Source of the DNA: Marinobacter sp.
Lineage (GTDB): Bacteria; Pseudomonadota; Gammaproteobacteria; Pseudomonadales; Oleiphilaceae
DNA length: 57,703 bases
Direction of reading: 5' to 3'
NCBI GenBank assembly: GCA_022014155.1
Contig: JAKLLS010000008.1
Location: 1-57,703, forward strand
The position numbers and the translations under genes were made by a program. Below the pieces are notes generated by a model. The model did no database searches and was not told the origin of the DNA. It saw only the letters and a program-made list of their open reading frames with translations. Below, piece after piece: positions 24,872 to 32,593 of this stretch. Within the stretch, counting starts at the first letter, position 1, and the number at the start of each line of letters is the position of its first letter.

Positions 24872-26989
24872 TCAGTTGCAGCTGCTCAGCTGGTTGATCC
24901 AGTCCGCGATCAGCTGGGCACCTTCGGTGTCCGGCTGGAGGATGCTGATCGGTGGCATACGGAATTCCTGCTCAGCGATCATCCTCAGGTACAGCAGTGA
25001 ATTGTCTGCATCCCCGGGCGTCAGCAGTTGTGCGCTCGGTCTTCCCAAATCGGTGTTACCTGGGGTGGTTCCGCAGGTGCCGGTGTCACCCAGCGTCGTT
25101 GTGAACCGCAGATCCATCGAACTCTGGGTGGTGCCGCCCGGACGGTGGCAATGGCTGCAGTTGCTGTGCAGGTAGCTACGGGCACGGCTGGTGATGGATT
25201 CGCTGTCGTCGGTGCTCCGGCTCAGGCGCTGGTCCCTTTGGGCTGGTGTTGGTGATTCACTTAATACACCGATGCCGGCCAGGGTTGCCAGTTGATTGGC
25301 GGTGATGCCGGTTTGCGGGTAGGTGAAGTCCGTGTTCAGTTGCGCGGTTTCCAAGCCGAGACTGAAGCCGGCAGCGCTGGTGTGGCAAAGACTGCACTCG
25401 CCGGCCGAGGGGTAATGCCAGATCTGGCCACCCACATCTACATTCTGGCTGCCGTCGACCAGCTCGGCGTCGGACCCTGCCTCGTCCCATTGGTAGCTGT
25501 AGCCCGACCAGCTGCCATCGGCGTTATGCAGGAACAACCGGGTTTCAATCAGGCTCTGGCCCAGCAGGAAGTTTTTCACCAGTACGGAGCCCCTGGGCAG
25601 GTTGAAATCCCCACTGTCATCGACCGTAATATTCGTGCCGTTTGGCAGTGCCAGGTAGCGGGTTTTATCGGCACCGTCGGACCAGAACGGCTCAATAATG
25701 GTGTAGGGAATCAGCCCGTCTGCTGGCTGCCAGGGCGCGTTGGCCTGGACGCAGCCGGTGTCGGACAGCTGCTGTGGCAGTTCGGTCTCGACCGCCACCG
25801 GATCAATGCGGAACAGGCCGGAGAAAGTCACCAGGTACAGTTCGCCGGCGGTATCCTCCGCGAAGGAGGCGACGTTGCGGCCGGTTTCCAGCAGGGTGCG
25901 ACGTTGGAAGCTGCCGTCTGGCTGTTCGGTCAGTGCCCAGAGGGTACCTGATCCGAAATCGGAGAACAGGTAGTCACCCTGCATGGCAGGAATGTTGTTG
26001 CCACGGTAGACAAAGCCACCGGTGACGGACACGCCTTCATTATGGCCATAGGCCGTTATCGGATCGATAAACGGGCCGGAGGGGGAGTCACCGCAGCTGT
26101 TGCTGGTGCGTTCAAAGCCTTCGTAGCAGCGCCAGCCATAGTTGCCACCGCGGGTGATCCGGCTGATTTCCTCGAACCGGTTCTGGCCGACATCGCCGGC
26201 CCACAGATCGCCGGTCTCGCGATCGAAGCTGTATCGCCAGGGGTTGCGCAGACCATAGGCATAGATCTCCGGTAGCGCGCCCGGAATGTCGTTGCTGGCC
26301 GGGCTGCCATCGGGGTTGAGTCTGAGGATCTTGCCCAGCCGCGTGGACAGGTCCTGGGCCCGGTTGCCGGGATCGTTGGCGCTGCCACCGTCGCCCAGCC
26401 CCACATACAGCAGACCGTCAGGGCCGAAAGTGATATGGCCGCCATTGTGGTTACTGAAGGGCTGTGGCTGTTCCAGCAGGTTGTTGCGAAGCAGGGCACC
26501 GTTGGTATCCTGGCGCAGGCTCTGGCCATTGTCGGCGGACTCGAAGCGCGCGACGAACGAGGTCATGCCGGCACTGGTGTCTTCAGTGAACGACAGATAC
26601 AGAAAGCCGTTGGTGGAAAATGCCGGATCAAACGCCATGCCCAGCAGCCCACACTCGCCGCAGGTACTGAGTGCGTAGGCTTCGGACAGGTCTGCCAGCT
26701 GGGTCCGGGTGTCGGTGGTCAGGTCAAGGCGATAGATGACTCCGCCCTGCTCAACGACATAGAAAATTCCGGTCTGGCTGGGATGGGGCAGCATCAGCAA
26801 GGGGGAGTTGAAGCTGAAGGAAGATGCTACAGGGGTCAGTTCAACCTCGCTCGAACCCTCAAAGGCCAGACATTCAGTGTTACTCGGACGCTCTGAGAGA
26901 CCGATGGTCTCCCCCCCGGAGCTGCTTCCCGAGCCCCCGCCGCAGGCGGTGGCCATCAGGCAGATGAGTAGCAGAAGACATCGTTGCAT
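24872..26989 (-). CDS. PQQ-type sugar dehydrogenase fused to a diheme cytochrome region, lipoprotein
   Basis: A protein of 705 residues. The lipobox LMATAC puts the lipidated cysteine at about residue 16. Residues about 55-400 form a six-bladed GDH/sorbosone-dehydrogenase propeller (MAFDPAFSTNGFLYLSF, NHNGGHITFGPDGLLYVGLGDGG, GLRNPWRYSFDRETGDLW, GGNYGWRCYEG). The C-terminal half resembles the SO2930-type diheme cytochromes, with haem-binding CSLCH at 532-536 and CSHCH at 611-615, plus RMPP as a possible axial Met. It would oxidise a sugar or alcohol in the periplasm and pass electrons to its own haems. Most soluble relatives lack the haem part. It is alone on its strand and convergent with the transporter gene. 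Confidence 0.82.
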   Translation of the reverse strand: MQRCLLLLICLMATACGGGSGSSSGGETIGLSERPSNTECLAFEGSSEVELTPVASSFSFNSPLLMLPHPSQTGIFYVVEQGGVIYRLDLTTDTRTQLADLSEAYALSTCGECGLLGMAFDPAFSTNGFLYLSFTEDTSAGMTSFVARFESADNGQSLRQDTNGALLRNNLLEQPQPFSNHNGGHITFGPDGLLYVGLGDGGSANDPGNRAQDLSTRLGKILRLNPDGSPASNDIPGALPEIYAYGLRNPWRYSFDRETGDLWAGDVGQNRFEEISRITRGGNYGWRCYEGFERTSNSCGDSPSGPFIDPITAYGHNEGVSVTGGFVYRGNNIPAMQGDYLFSDFGSGTLWALTEQPDGSFQRRTLLETGRNVASFAEDTAGELYLVTFSGLFRIDPVAVETELPQQLSDTGCVQANAPWQPADGLIPYTIIEPFWSDGADKTRYLALPNGTNITVDDSGDFNLPRGSVLVKNFLLGQSLIETRLFLHNADGSWSGYSYQWDEAGSDAELVDGSQNVDVGGQIWHYPSAGECSLCHTSAAGFSLGLETAQLNTDFTYPQTGITANQLATLAGIGVLSESPTPAQRDQRLSRSTDDSESITSRARSYLHSNCSHCHRPGGTTQSSMDLRFTTTLGDTGTCGTTPGNTDLGRPSAQLLTPGDADNSLLYLRMIAEQEFRMPPISILQPDTEGAQLIADWINQLSSCN

Positions 26990-27111
26990 GGCCCTGTCCT
27001 CCCTTCAGACCCCTAATAATAGTCCATCCGTGGCGCTCTGAACGATTGAATTTCCCAGTTCCGTCTCCATAAAGGGCGGTACACGGGGTTTTGCCTCGCT
27101 CTCATTTGAAG

Positions 27112-27126
27112 ATAGACTGCGCCTAT
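27112..27126 (+). promoter_or_regulatory. OxyR-like half site upstream of ahpC
   Basis: ATAG-N7-CTAT, the first dyad of the OxyR consensus (four such tetramers spaced by seven), is exact here. The second dyad is degenerate. TTGGTT (27129-27134) and TATCTT (27151-27156), 16 bases apart, could be the promoter. The same dyad occurs upstream of ahpF at 29874-29888. Confidence 0.65.
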
Positions 27127-27156
27127 CTTTGGTTTGGGAATTATCAATTTTATCTT

Positions 27157-27184
27157 GGCGCCTGAGTTCTTTAACTTAGGCGCC
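27157..27184 (+). promoter_or_regulatory. Stem-loop in the ahpC leader
   Basis: GGCGCCTGAGTT (27157-27168) pairs with AACTTAGGCGCC (27173-27184) around a CTTT loop, with one G-T wobble. No T-run follows, and it lies 45 bases before the ahpC ATG, at or near the expected 5' end of the mRNA. A role in mRNA stability or translation is possible. Confidence 0.6.
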
Positions 27185-27229
27185 GTTCATTCATCAACCC
27201 TTGAATCCATAAAACGGGAGTTACTTCAT

Positions 27230-27793
27230 ATGGGTATTGTTAACAGCGAGATCAAACCGTTCAACGCCACCGCCTTCAAACAGGGCGAGTTTGTTGAAAT
27301 CTCCGAAGCTGATGTAAAAGGTAAGTGGTCTGTCTTTTTCTTCTATCCGGCCGACTTCACTTTCGTGTGCCCGACCGAGCTGGGCGACGTTGCAGACAAG
27401 TACGAAGAGCTGCAGAAGCTGGGCGTGGAAGTGTTCTCTGTGTCCACTGACACCCACTTCACCCACAAGGCATGGCACGACGCTTCCGAGACCATCGGTA
27501 AGATCAACTACTTCATGGTTGGCGACCAGACTGGCACCATCACCAACAACTTCGGTGTGATGCGTGAAGGTCAGGGCCTGGCAGACCGCGCTACTTTCCT
27601 GATCGATCCGGATGGCATTATCCAGGCGGTGGAAATCACTGCTGAAGGTATTGGCCGTGACGCCGACGATCTGCTGCGCAAGGTTAAAGCTGCCCAGTAC
27701 GTTCGCAACAACCCGGGCGAAGTTTGCCCAGCCAAGTGGAAAGAAGGTGAAGCGACTCTGGCTCCTTCCCTGGACCTGGTTGGCAAGATCTAA
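27230..27793 (+). CDS. ahpC: Alkyl hydroperoxide reductase peroxidase subunit
   Basis: A 2-Cys peroxiredoxin of 187 residues. The peroxidatic Cys47 lies in [16 protein letters not shown] and the resolving cysteine in [10 protein letters not shown] near residue 166. [16 protein letters not shown] and [15 protein letters not shown] are typical of AhpC. It reduces hydrogen peroxide and organic peroxides and is recycled by AhpF, encoded 2.2 kb downstream. The ATG at 27230 is chosen because GGGAG lies about 10 bases upstream and the length then equals that of E. coli AhpC. An upstream in-frame start would include the stem-loop and promoter. A strong intrinsic terminator follows. Confidence 0.96.
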   Translation: MGIVNSEIKPFNATAFKQGEFVEISEADVKGKWSVFFFYPADFTFVCPTELGDVADKYEELQKLGVEVFSVSTDTHFTHKAWHDASETIGKINYFMVGDQTGTITNNFGVMREGQGLADRATFLIDPDGIIQAVEITAEGIGRDADDLLRKVKAAQYVRNNPGEVCPAKWKEGEATLAPSLDLVGKI

Positions 27794-27820
27794 GCCACTC
27801 TCTGCGAGTAGCTCAGAAGC

Positions 27821-27849
27821 AAAAAACCCCGGTTTATCCGGGGTTTTTT
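27821..27849. terminator. Bidirectional terminator between ahpC and the DUF3581 gene
   Basis: AAAAAACCCCGG and CCGGGGTTTTTT are perfect 12-base arms around TTTAT. It has T-runs in both directions, so it ends ahpC and the convergent gene. The stop codon of the DUF3581 gene (27834-27836) lies in the loop. Confidence 0.92.
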
Positions 27850-28565
27850 GTGTCCGGGGCAGCCCCCGTGCCCCGTGCCTTGAGGCGATAGAATTCTTCG
27901 ATCACGCCGGCCATGGCCTCCGGGCAGTAGGGGCGCAGGCCGCTCAGCACCAGCCGCTTGCTGACCTCACCCACGGCGGTGCCGCCGGCGATCAGTTGGT
28001 ATTCCAGCAGAACGTTGCCGCGTTTCCCGGCGGCGTCCAGGGAGGCGTTGCTCAGTTCGAGATCCGGCGACGGCAGCTCCAGGCTGGTGAGGGCGAGGCT
28101 CATGCTCTCGTACATGACCATCGGCCGGTCGGGATTGAACATCACCCCGTTCGATTCCATCAACGGTTTCAGGGTATGGGGGAAGTTCTTGCCGGAGGCC
28201 GCCACGTAGGCGCGGGTGATGTCTTCGATCAGTTGTTCGTCTGTGGTGCGGGCACCACTGCGGGTCACTTCGATGTAGACCTTGCCGGCGTCATCGCAGA
28301 CGTCTATGCCACTCGCGGTTTCCACGAACCGCAACGGCACGCCGGCACCAAGCAGGCTGCGGAAGCGGAAGGTCATGTGTTCCGAGAGTCCGAAGCGGGC
28401 CACCACGATGGCGAACAGCAGGTCGCCGGGTACGCAGAAGCGGCGGGCATCCGGATCGTGAATGGGATTGAAGTCCCCCGCGATTTCTTTGGCGAACTGG
28501 CTGGCCTGCGGGGCGGAGATGTGTACGCGCCCGTCCTGGACGGAGTGGAAACGATCGAGAAACAT
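27834..28565 (-). CDS. DUF3581-family protein
   Basis: A protein of 243 residues beginning MFLDRFHSVQDGRVHISAPQ, followed by FAKEIAGDFNPIHDPDARRFCVPGDLLFA at about residues 23-51. The latter is the characteristic block of DUF3581, with a hot-dog/MaoC-like FNP-H-D element. The function is unknown. ATG 28565 is chosen because the family block starts there; an upstream in-frame ATG at 28661 would add 32 unconserved residues. Its last codons and stop lie inside the ahpC terminator, an economical but constrained arrangement. It sits between ahpC and ahpF on the opposite strand. Confidence 0.82.
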   Translation of the reverse strand: MFLDRFHSVQDGRVHISAPQASQFAKEIAGDFNPIHDPDARRFCVPGDLLFAIVVARFGLSEHMTFRFRSLLGAGVPLRFVETASGIDVCDDAGKVYIEVTRSGARTTDEQLIEDITRAYVAASGKNFPHTLKPLMESNGVMFNPDRPMVMYESMSLALTSLELPSPDLELSNASLDAAGKRGNVLLEYQLIAGGTAVGEVSKRLVLSGLRPYCPEAMAGVIEEFYRLKARGTGAAPDTKNPG

Positions 28566-28755
28566 GCGCTGCCTATGCTGGATGCCAGAGTGTGGTGATT
28601 CGGTGTCTATGGCACACACGATACGCTGACAAGCGGCCGTTGGGTATTCGCTATTGGTCAAGCCCCGGAAGCATCCACTGAAAAATCATGGCAATTCACT
28701 ATCAAACTGGTTTTGTAATTAATTTTTGGCATTGGCCTGCCTCGGATTGCTGACG

Positions 28756-28780
28756 AACCCCGGTTTTCCGGGGTTTTTCT
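28756..28780 (+). terminator. Terminator-like hairpin with T-run on the plus strand
   Basis: AACCCCGG-TTTT-CCGGGGTT is followed by TTT, C and a further T-run on the plus strand. It lies just past the stop of the minus-strand PF10118 gene, where the T-run would be only two bases in that gene's direction. No plus-strand gene is seen in the preceding 200 bases, which otherwise hold only an AT-rich stretch. Confidence 0.75.
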
Positions 28781-28782
28781 TT

Positions 28783-29694
28783 TCAGCTGACGTGATTGGC
28801 TGCCGGGGAGCGGGCAAGGTAATCCAGTGCCTGCTGGGTATCCCCTTCATGAACGGGGTGGAAATCAGGTGCAAGCCAGCGGAACGTGGCCCTGACCAGA
28901 AATGAGAACGTGGGTACATTGCCGGTATCCTTCCCTACACGCTCAAGCTCTCTGAAAATATTGAACATGCTCATACGACCAAAGCGTTTTACTATGGGGG
29001 AGGGATCCTGGCGGTACAGTGTGCGCCCACCTTCGGCAATGAAATACAGGAAGAGTGGAAACACCAGGGCCATTAACGCCTGTCGGCTGATATAAAAGCC
29101 CAGCTGCGTCTTGCAGAGGTGCTCAAACAGGTCGAAGGCAACCGTACGATGCTCCACTTCCTCAGCGAGATGCCACTTGAACAGGTCCACCATGGCGGGA
29201 TCGCCGCTTTGTTCCCAGCTGGTGTTGTCCATCGCCCACTGGCCGAGCACACCGGTGAAATGTTCGATGGCGGCGATGATACCAACCCGCAGGACCAGCC
29301 ATTGTTTGCGCCATTCCTTGCGGTCCAGGCTCTTGAGGCCGAGGGGATGTTCGCCCAGCAGGGACTGGAAGAGCCAGCTTACCCGTTGATGGTATTCCTC
29401 GAAATTTAACCCGTGTGCTTTCAGGTAGTCCTGGGCCTTGCTGTGCGCGCGGGAATGGATCGCCTCCTGGCGAATAAACCCCTGCACGTCGGCTCGCAGG
29501 TCGTCGTCCGTGACCAGTGGCAATGCCTTGTTGTAAACGCGGCAGAACCAGAGTTCGCCCTCTGGCAGTAACAAATGAATGCCGTTGATCATGTGCGTGG
29601 AAAACGCATCATCCCTGAGCCAGTGCAGGGGTGTTTCGCTGAAATCAAACTGAACGTGTCGTGGTTGTAGGCTATGACGTGTTGCTGCCTTCAT
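28783..29694 (-). CDS. PF10118 'metal-dependent hydrolase' paralogue
   Basis: A helical protein of 303 residues starting LQPRHVQFDFSETPLHWL. The metal-ligand candidates are in FIRQEAIHSRAHSKAQDYL (about 85-103), AAIEHFTGVLGQWAM and HLAEEVEHRTVAFDLFEHL (about 180-198). A hydrophobic helix, LMALVFPLFLYFIAEGG, follows. The layout matches the protein at 15003-15941, without its low-complexity N-terminus. The biochemical function is not established. It lies between the two ahp genes on the opposite strand. Confidence 0.85.
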   Translation of the reverse strand: MKAATRHSLQPRHVQFDFSETPLHWLRDDAFSTHMINGIHLLLPEGELWFCRVYNKALPLVTDDDLRADVQGFIRQEAIHSRAHSKAQDYLKAHGLNFEEYHQRVSWLFQSLLGEHPLGLKSLDRKEWRKQWLVLRVGIIAAIEHFTGVLGQWAMDNTSWEQSGDPAMVDLFKWHLAEEVEHRTVAFDLFEHLCKTQLGFYISRQALMALVFPLFLYFIAEGGRTLYRQDPSPIVKRFGRMSMFNIFRELERVGKDTGNVPTFSFLVRATFRWLAPDFHPVHEGDTQQALDYLARSPAANHVS

Positions 29695-29873
29695 TTGTGT
29701 TCTCCGGCTACGGGTTCGGGAGATAAACCGGCGGGCAAACCTCTCTGTATTCAGCTTTTTAAAGTAGCAAGCCGGAAGCGAAGTATGCAGGGGCTAACAG
29801 GACGGTGAGTTGCCTGATAGGGACAAGATCAAGGAGGCCTTTGCTGCAGACGGACAGGCCCCTGAGATCGCAT

Positions 29874-29924
29874 ATAGGGATGCCCTATTGAAAGATTTGG
29901 ATCAATTAATTTGAGCTTTATATG
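29874..29924 (+). promoter_or_regulatory. OxyR-like site and promoter of ahpF
   Basis: ATAG-N7-CTAT at 29874-29888 repeats the dyad found before ahpC. TTGGAT (29897-29902) and TATATG (29919-29924), 16 bases apart, are plausible -35 and -10 elements immediately downstream, the usual placement for OxyR activation. The rest of the 320-base gap (29695-30015) shows nothing else convincing; a 34-codon TTG-start frame ending at 29913 overlaps the box. Confidence 0.65.
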
Positions 29925-30015
29925 GTCAATCCGTATCTTTCTCACATATTCGATTCGCAATTCATTCCGAGTTCGGACATTCAGTTTCACGAAGTTAAAA
30001 AAGAGGACGCGTTAC

Positions 30016-31596
30016 ATGTTGGATGCCAATATCAAGGAACAGCTGAAAGCCTACATGGACAAGCTGCAGCAGCCGATTGAGCTGGTTGCCGCATACGACG
30101 ACGGCCCCAAATCCCAGGAGCTGCGTGAGCTCCTGGAAGAGCTGGAGCCGATGTCTGAAAAGATCAGCCTGCGCACTGAGGAAGATCCGGATGTGCGTCG
30201 CCCTTCATTCGCGATCAATCGTGTGGGTACCGATATTGGAGTCCGTTTCGCTGGTATTCCCATGGGCCACGAGTTTACGTCGCTGGTGCTGGCACTGCTG
30301 CAGGTAGGCGGCCACCCGTCCAAGGCGTCCCAGGAGGTGATCGAGCAGATTCAGGCCCTGGATGGCGAGTTTGAGTTCGAGACCTATTTTTCCCTGTCCT
30401 GTCAGAACTGTCCGGATGTGGTGCAGGCCCTGAACCTGATGAGCGTGCTGAACCCGAAGATCAAGCACACCTCCATTGACGGCGCCCTGTTCCAGGACGA
30501 AGTCGAGAAGCGCGAAGTCATGGCAGTGCCGAGTGTTTACCTGAATGGCGAGACTTTCGGCCAGGGTCGTATGACGCTGGAAGAAATCGTCGCCAAACTG
30601 GACACCAACTCCGATGCCCGTGAAGCCGAGAAGATCAACGGCAAAGACGCCTTCGAAGTTCTGGTCATCGGTGGTGGCCCGGCTGGCTCGGCTGCAGCTA
30701 TCTACGCTGCCCGTAAAGGAATTTCCACCGGCATCGCTGCCGAGCGTTTCGGTGGACAGGTGGCGGACACCATGGGTATCGAGAACCTGATTTCCGTGCC
30801 CTATACCGAAGGTCCGAAACTGGTCAGCGCCATGGAGCAGCATGTCACCGAATACGATGTGGACATCATGAACATGCAGCGCGCCGAGAAGCTGATTCCG
30901 GCCAGCCGCAAAGGTGGCCTGCATGAGGTGCGCCTGGCCAATGGTGCGTCACTGAAGTCCCGCACGGTGATTCTGTCCACCGGTGCCCGCTGGCGTCAGC
31001 TGGGCGTTCCCGGTGAGGAAGAGTATCGCAACAAGGGTGTGGCGTACTGCCCACACTGCGACGGCCCGCTGTTCAAGGGCAAGCGCGTGGCGGTAATCGG
31101 CGGTGGCAACTCCGGCGTGGAAGCGGCGATCGATCTGGCGGGCATTGTCGGCCATGTCACCCTGATCGAGTTTGGCGCTGAAATGCGGGCGGATGAGGTG
31201 CTGCAGAAGAAACTGCGCAGCCTGAAGAATGTGGACATCATCACCTCCGGCCAGACCACCGAAATTACCGGTGAGAACGGCAAGGTGAACGGACTTCAGT
31301 ATACCGACCGCAACACCGGTGAGAGCCACCACGTTGCGCTGGAAGGTGTCTTCGTCCAGATTGGTCTTGTACCGAACACGGAGTGGCTGAAAGGCCATAT
31401 CGAGTTGAGCCAGCACGGAGAACTGATCGTTAACGACCGCAACGAAACGTCCATTCCGGGTGTGTTTGCGGCTGGTGATGCCACCACTGTGCCTTACAAG
31501 CAGATCGTGATCTCTATGGGTGAGGGCTCCAAGGCGGCGCTGAGCGCCTTTGACTTCCTGATTCGTAACTCGGCTGAGGACGACCAGGCTGCCTGA
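30016..31596 (+). CDS. ahpF: Alkyl hydroperoxide reductase flavoprotein subunit
   Basis: A protein of 526 residues. The N-terminal double-thioredoxin domain (about 1-200) carries the redox pair CQNC. FAD-binding [17 protein letters not shown] and NADH-binding [15 protein letters not shown] flank the second redox pair YCPHCDGP of the thioredoxin-reductase-like half. GVFAAGDAT closes the FAD site. It reduces AhpC with NADH. ATG 30016 follows AGAGGA by about 9 bases and gives the standard length. It is not in an operon with ahpC, which lies 2.2 kb upstream with two opposite-strand genes between, but it has a matching OxyR-like box. Confidence 0.96.
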   Translation: MLDANIKEQLKAYMDKLQQPIELVAAYDDGPKSQELRELLEELEPMSEKISLRTEEDPDVRRPSFAINRVGTDIGVRFAGIPMGHEFTSLVLALLQVGGHPSKASQEVIEQIQALDGEFEFETYFSLSCQNCPDVVQALNLMSVLNPKIKHTSIDGALFQDEVEKREVMAVPSVYLNGETFGQGRMTLEEIVAKLDTNSDAREAEKINGKDAFEVLVIGGGPAGSAAAIYAARKGISTGIAAERFGGQVADTMGIENLISVPYTEGPKLVSAMEQHVTEYDVDIMNMQRAEKLIPASRKGGLHEVRLANGASLKSRTVILSTGARWRQLGVPGEEEYRNKGVAYCPHCDGPLFKGKRVAVIGGGNSGVEAAIDLAGIVGHVTLIEFGAEMRADEVLQKKLRSLKNVDIITSGQTTEITGENGKVNGLQYTDRNTGESHHVALEGVFVQIGLVPNTEWLKGHIELSQHGELIVNDRNETSIPGVFAAGDATTVPYKQIVISMGEGSKAALSAFDFLIRNSAEDDQAA

Positions 31597-31629
31597 ACTC
31601 AATGGTCTGATCTTCTGGTTTGAACAAAG

Positions 31630-31662
31630 CAGGCATCGGGTTCGCTCGATGCCTGTTATCTT
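31630..31662 (+). terminator. Likely ahpF terminator
   Basis: CAGGCATCG and CGATGCCTG form a 9-base stem (31630-31638, 31647-31655) with an eight-base loop, followed by TTATCTTA. It lies 34 bases after the ahpF stop. Confidence 0.6.
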
Positions 31663-31693
31663 ATGGAAACCGGTTGTGATCAGAGGCAATTCT

Positions 31694-32446
31694 ATGAGGG
31701 GTTTTCTGCTCTCGATATTATGCGTGTTATGCGCCACTGTTGGCGCTTCGGAAAGGGACCGTATTCGCTTAGCTGTCCCTGGTTTCTCTCACCTGACGAC
31801 CGAAGCAGGCGATGGGATATACCAGAGAATTCTGGCCCGGGCCGTCGAAAACCTGGATGTTGAGCTGCACGCGAGCTTCTATCCAATCAGACGGGCACTA
31901 CTGGTTTTTGAGCAGGGAGAGGCTGACTGTATTTATTCGTCAACCGAAGCGTTAGAGCAAAATTTCGGGAAGGATGAGCTTATCTTCAGCTACCCTCTGG
32001 GGAAATTCAGTTTCTTTCTGTTTACCCTCAAGAACAACCCGCCTATTGCCAGCGTGAGTGATCTTTCGAATAAGCAGGTAGGCGTGGTCAGCGGCCAGGA
32101 ACACTTCCTTCGCCCTTTTCTCGAGAATCATCATTTGGATGTTGTCTGGTCCAGAAATGATGCCCTGAATGTGTCAATGCTGGAGTACGGGCGTTTTGAG
32201 GCTATCATTGGTGCGATTCCCGATATCAGACCTTATCTGGACAAACTCAGTTATTCGCCGGATCACCCCCTGTTGGAAAGCTTCGATCGTCTGACTTGCC
32301 ACAACACAGAGCGCAACCGGGCTTTTTTAACCCAACTGTCGCGGGAATTGAAAAAGCTCAAGCGCGACGGTGTTTACCGGGACATTGCCGGGCCGCTGTA
32401 TGTGGGGTTTGATGACGATGAGCCGGGTGTCGAACCTAATTCTTAG
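31694..32446 (+). CDS. Periplasmic solute-binding protein (SBP_bac_3-like)
   Basis: A protein of 250 residues. The signal peptide (MRGFLLSILCVLCATVGA) is cleaved before SERDRI. The mature protein shows a two-lobed binding-protein pattern: IRLAVPGFSHLTTEAGDGIYQRILARA, FYPIRRALLVFEQGEADCIYSS, NPPIASVSDLSNKQVGVVSG and MLEYGRFEAIIGAIPDI. Stand-alone proteins of this type are common in marine gammaproteobacteria and may serve as sensors rather than transporter parts. No permease gene is adjacent. ATG 31694 is chosen for AGAGG and the signal peptide. After its stop, an inverted repeat (CTGTAACGTT/AACGTTACAG, 32540-32573) lies in the gap to the next gene. Confidence 0.72.
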   Translation: MRGFLLSILCVLCATVGASERDRIRLAVPGFSHLTTEAGDGIYQRILARAVENLDVELHASFYPIRRALLVFEQGEADCIYSSTEALEQNFGKDELIFSYPLGKFSFFLFTLKNNPPIASVSDLSNKQVGVVSGQEHFLRPFLENHHLDVVWSRNDALNVSMLEYGRFEAIIGAIPDIRPYLDKLSYSPDHPLLESFDRLTCHNTERNRAFLTQLSRELKKLKRDGVYRDIAGPLYVGFDDDEPGVEPNS

Positions 32447-32593
32447 TCAGCTCCGGTTGCGGACGTTGTTGAACTGACATCTGCTTCCGAGCTGCCCCGA
32501 AAAAGGGTGATCCGGCCTGATAGTCGGACCACCTGAAAGCTGTAACGTTGTGGAGAGGGAGCGAACGTTACAGTTGTGGGGTGTTTTTATGTC

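Noticed and set aside
29810..29913. 34-codon TTG-start ORF with acidic/basic composition before ahpF
   Set aside because: It lacks a ribosome site and overlaps the OxyR-like box; more likely non-coding promoter DNA.
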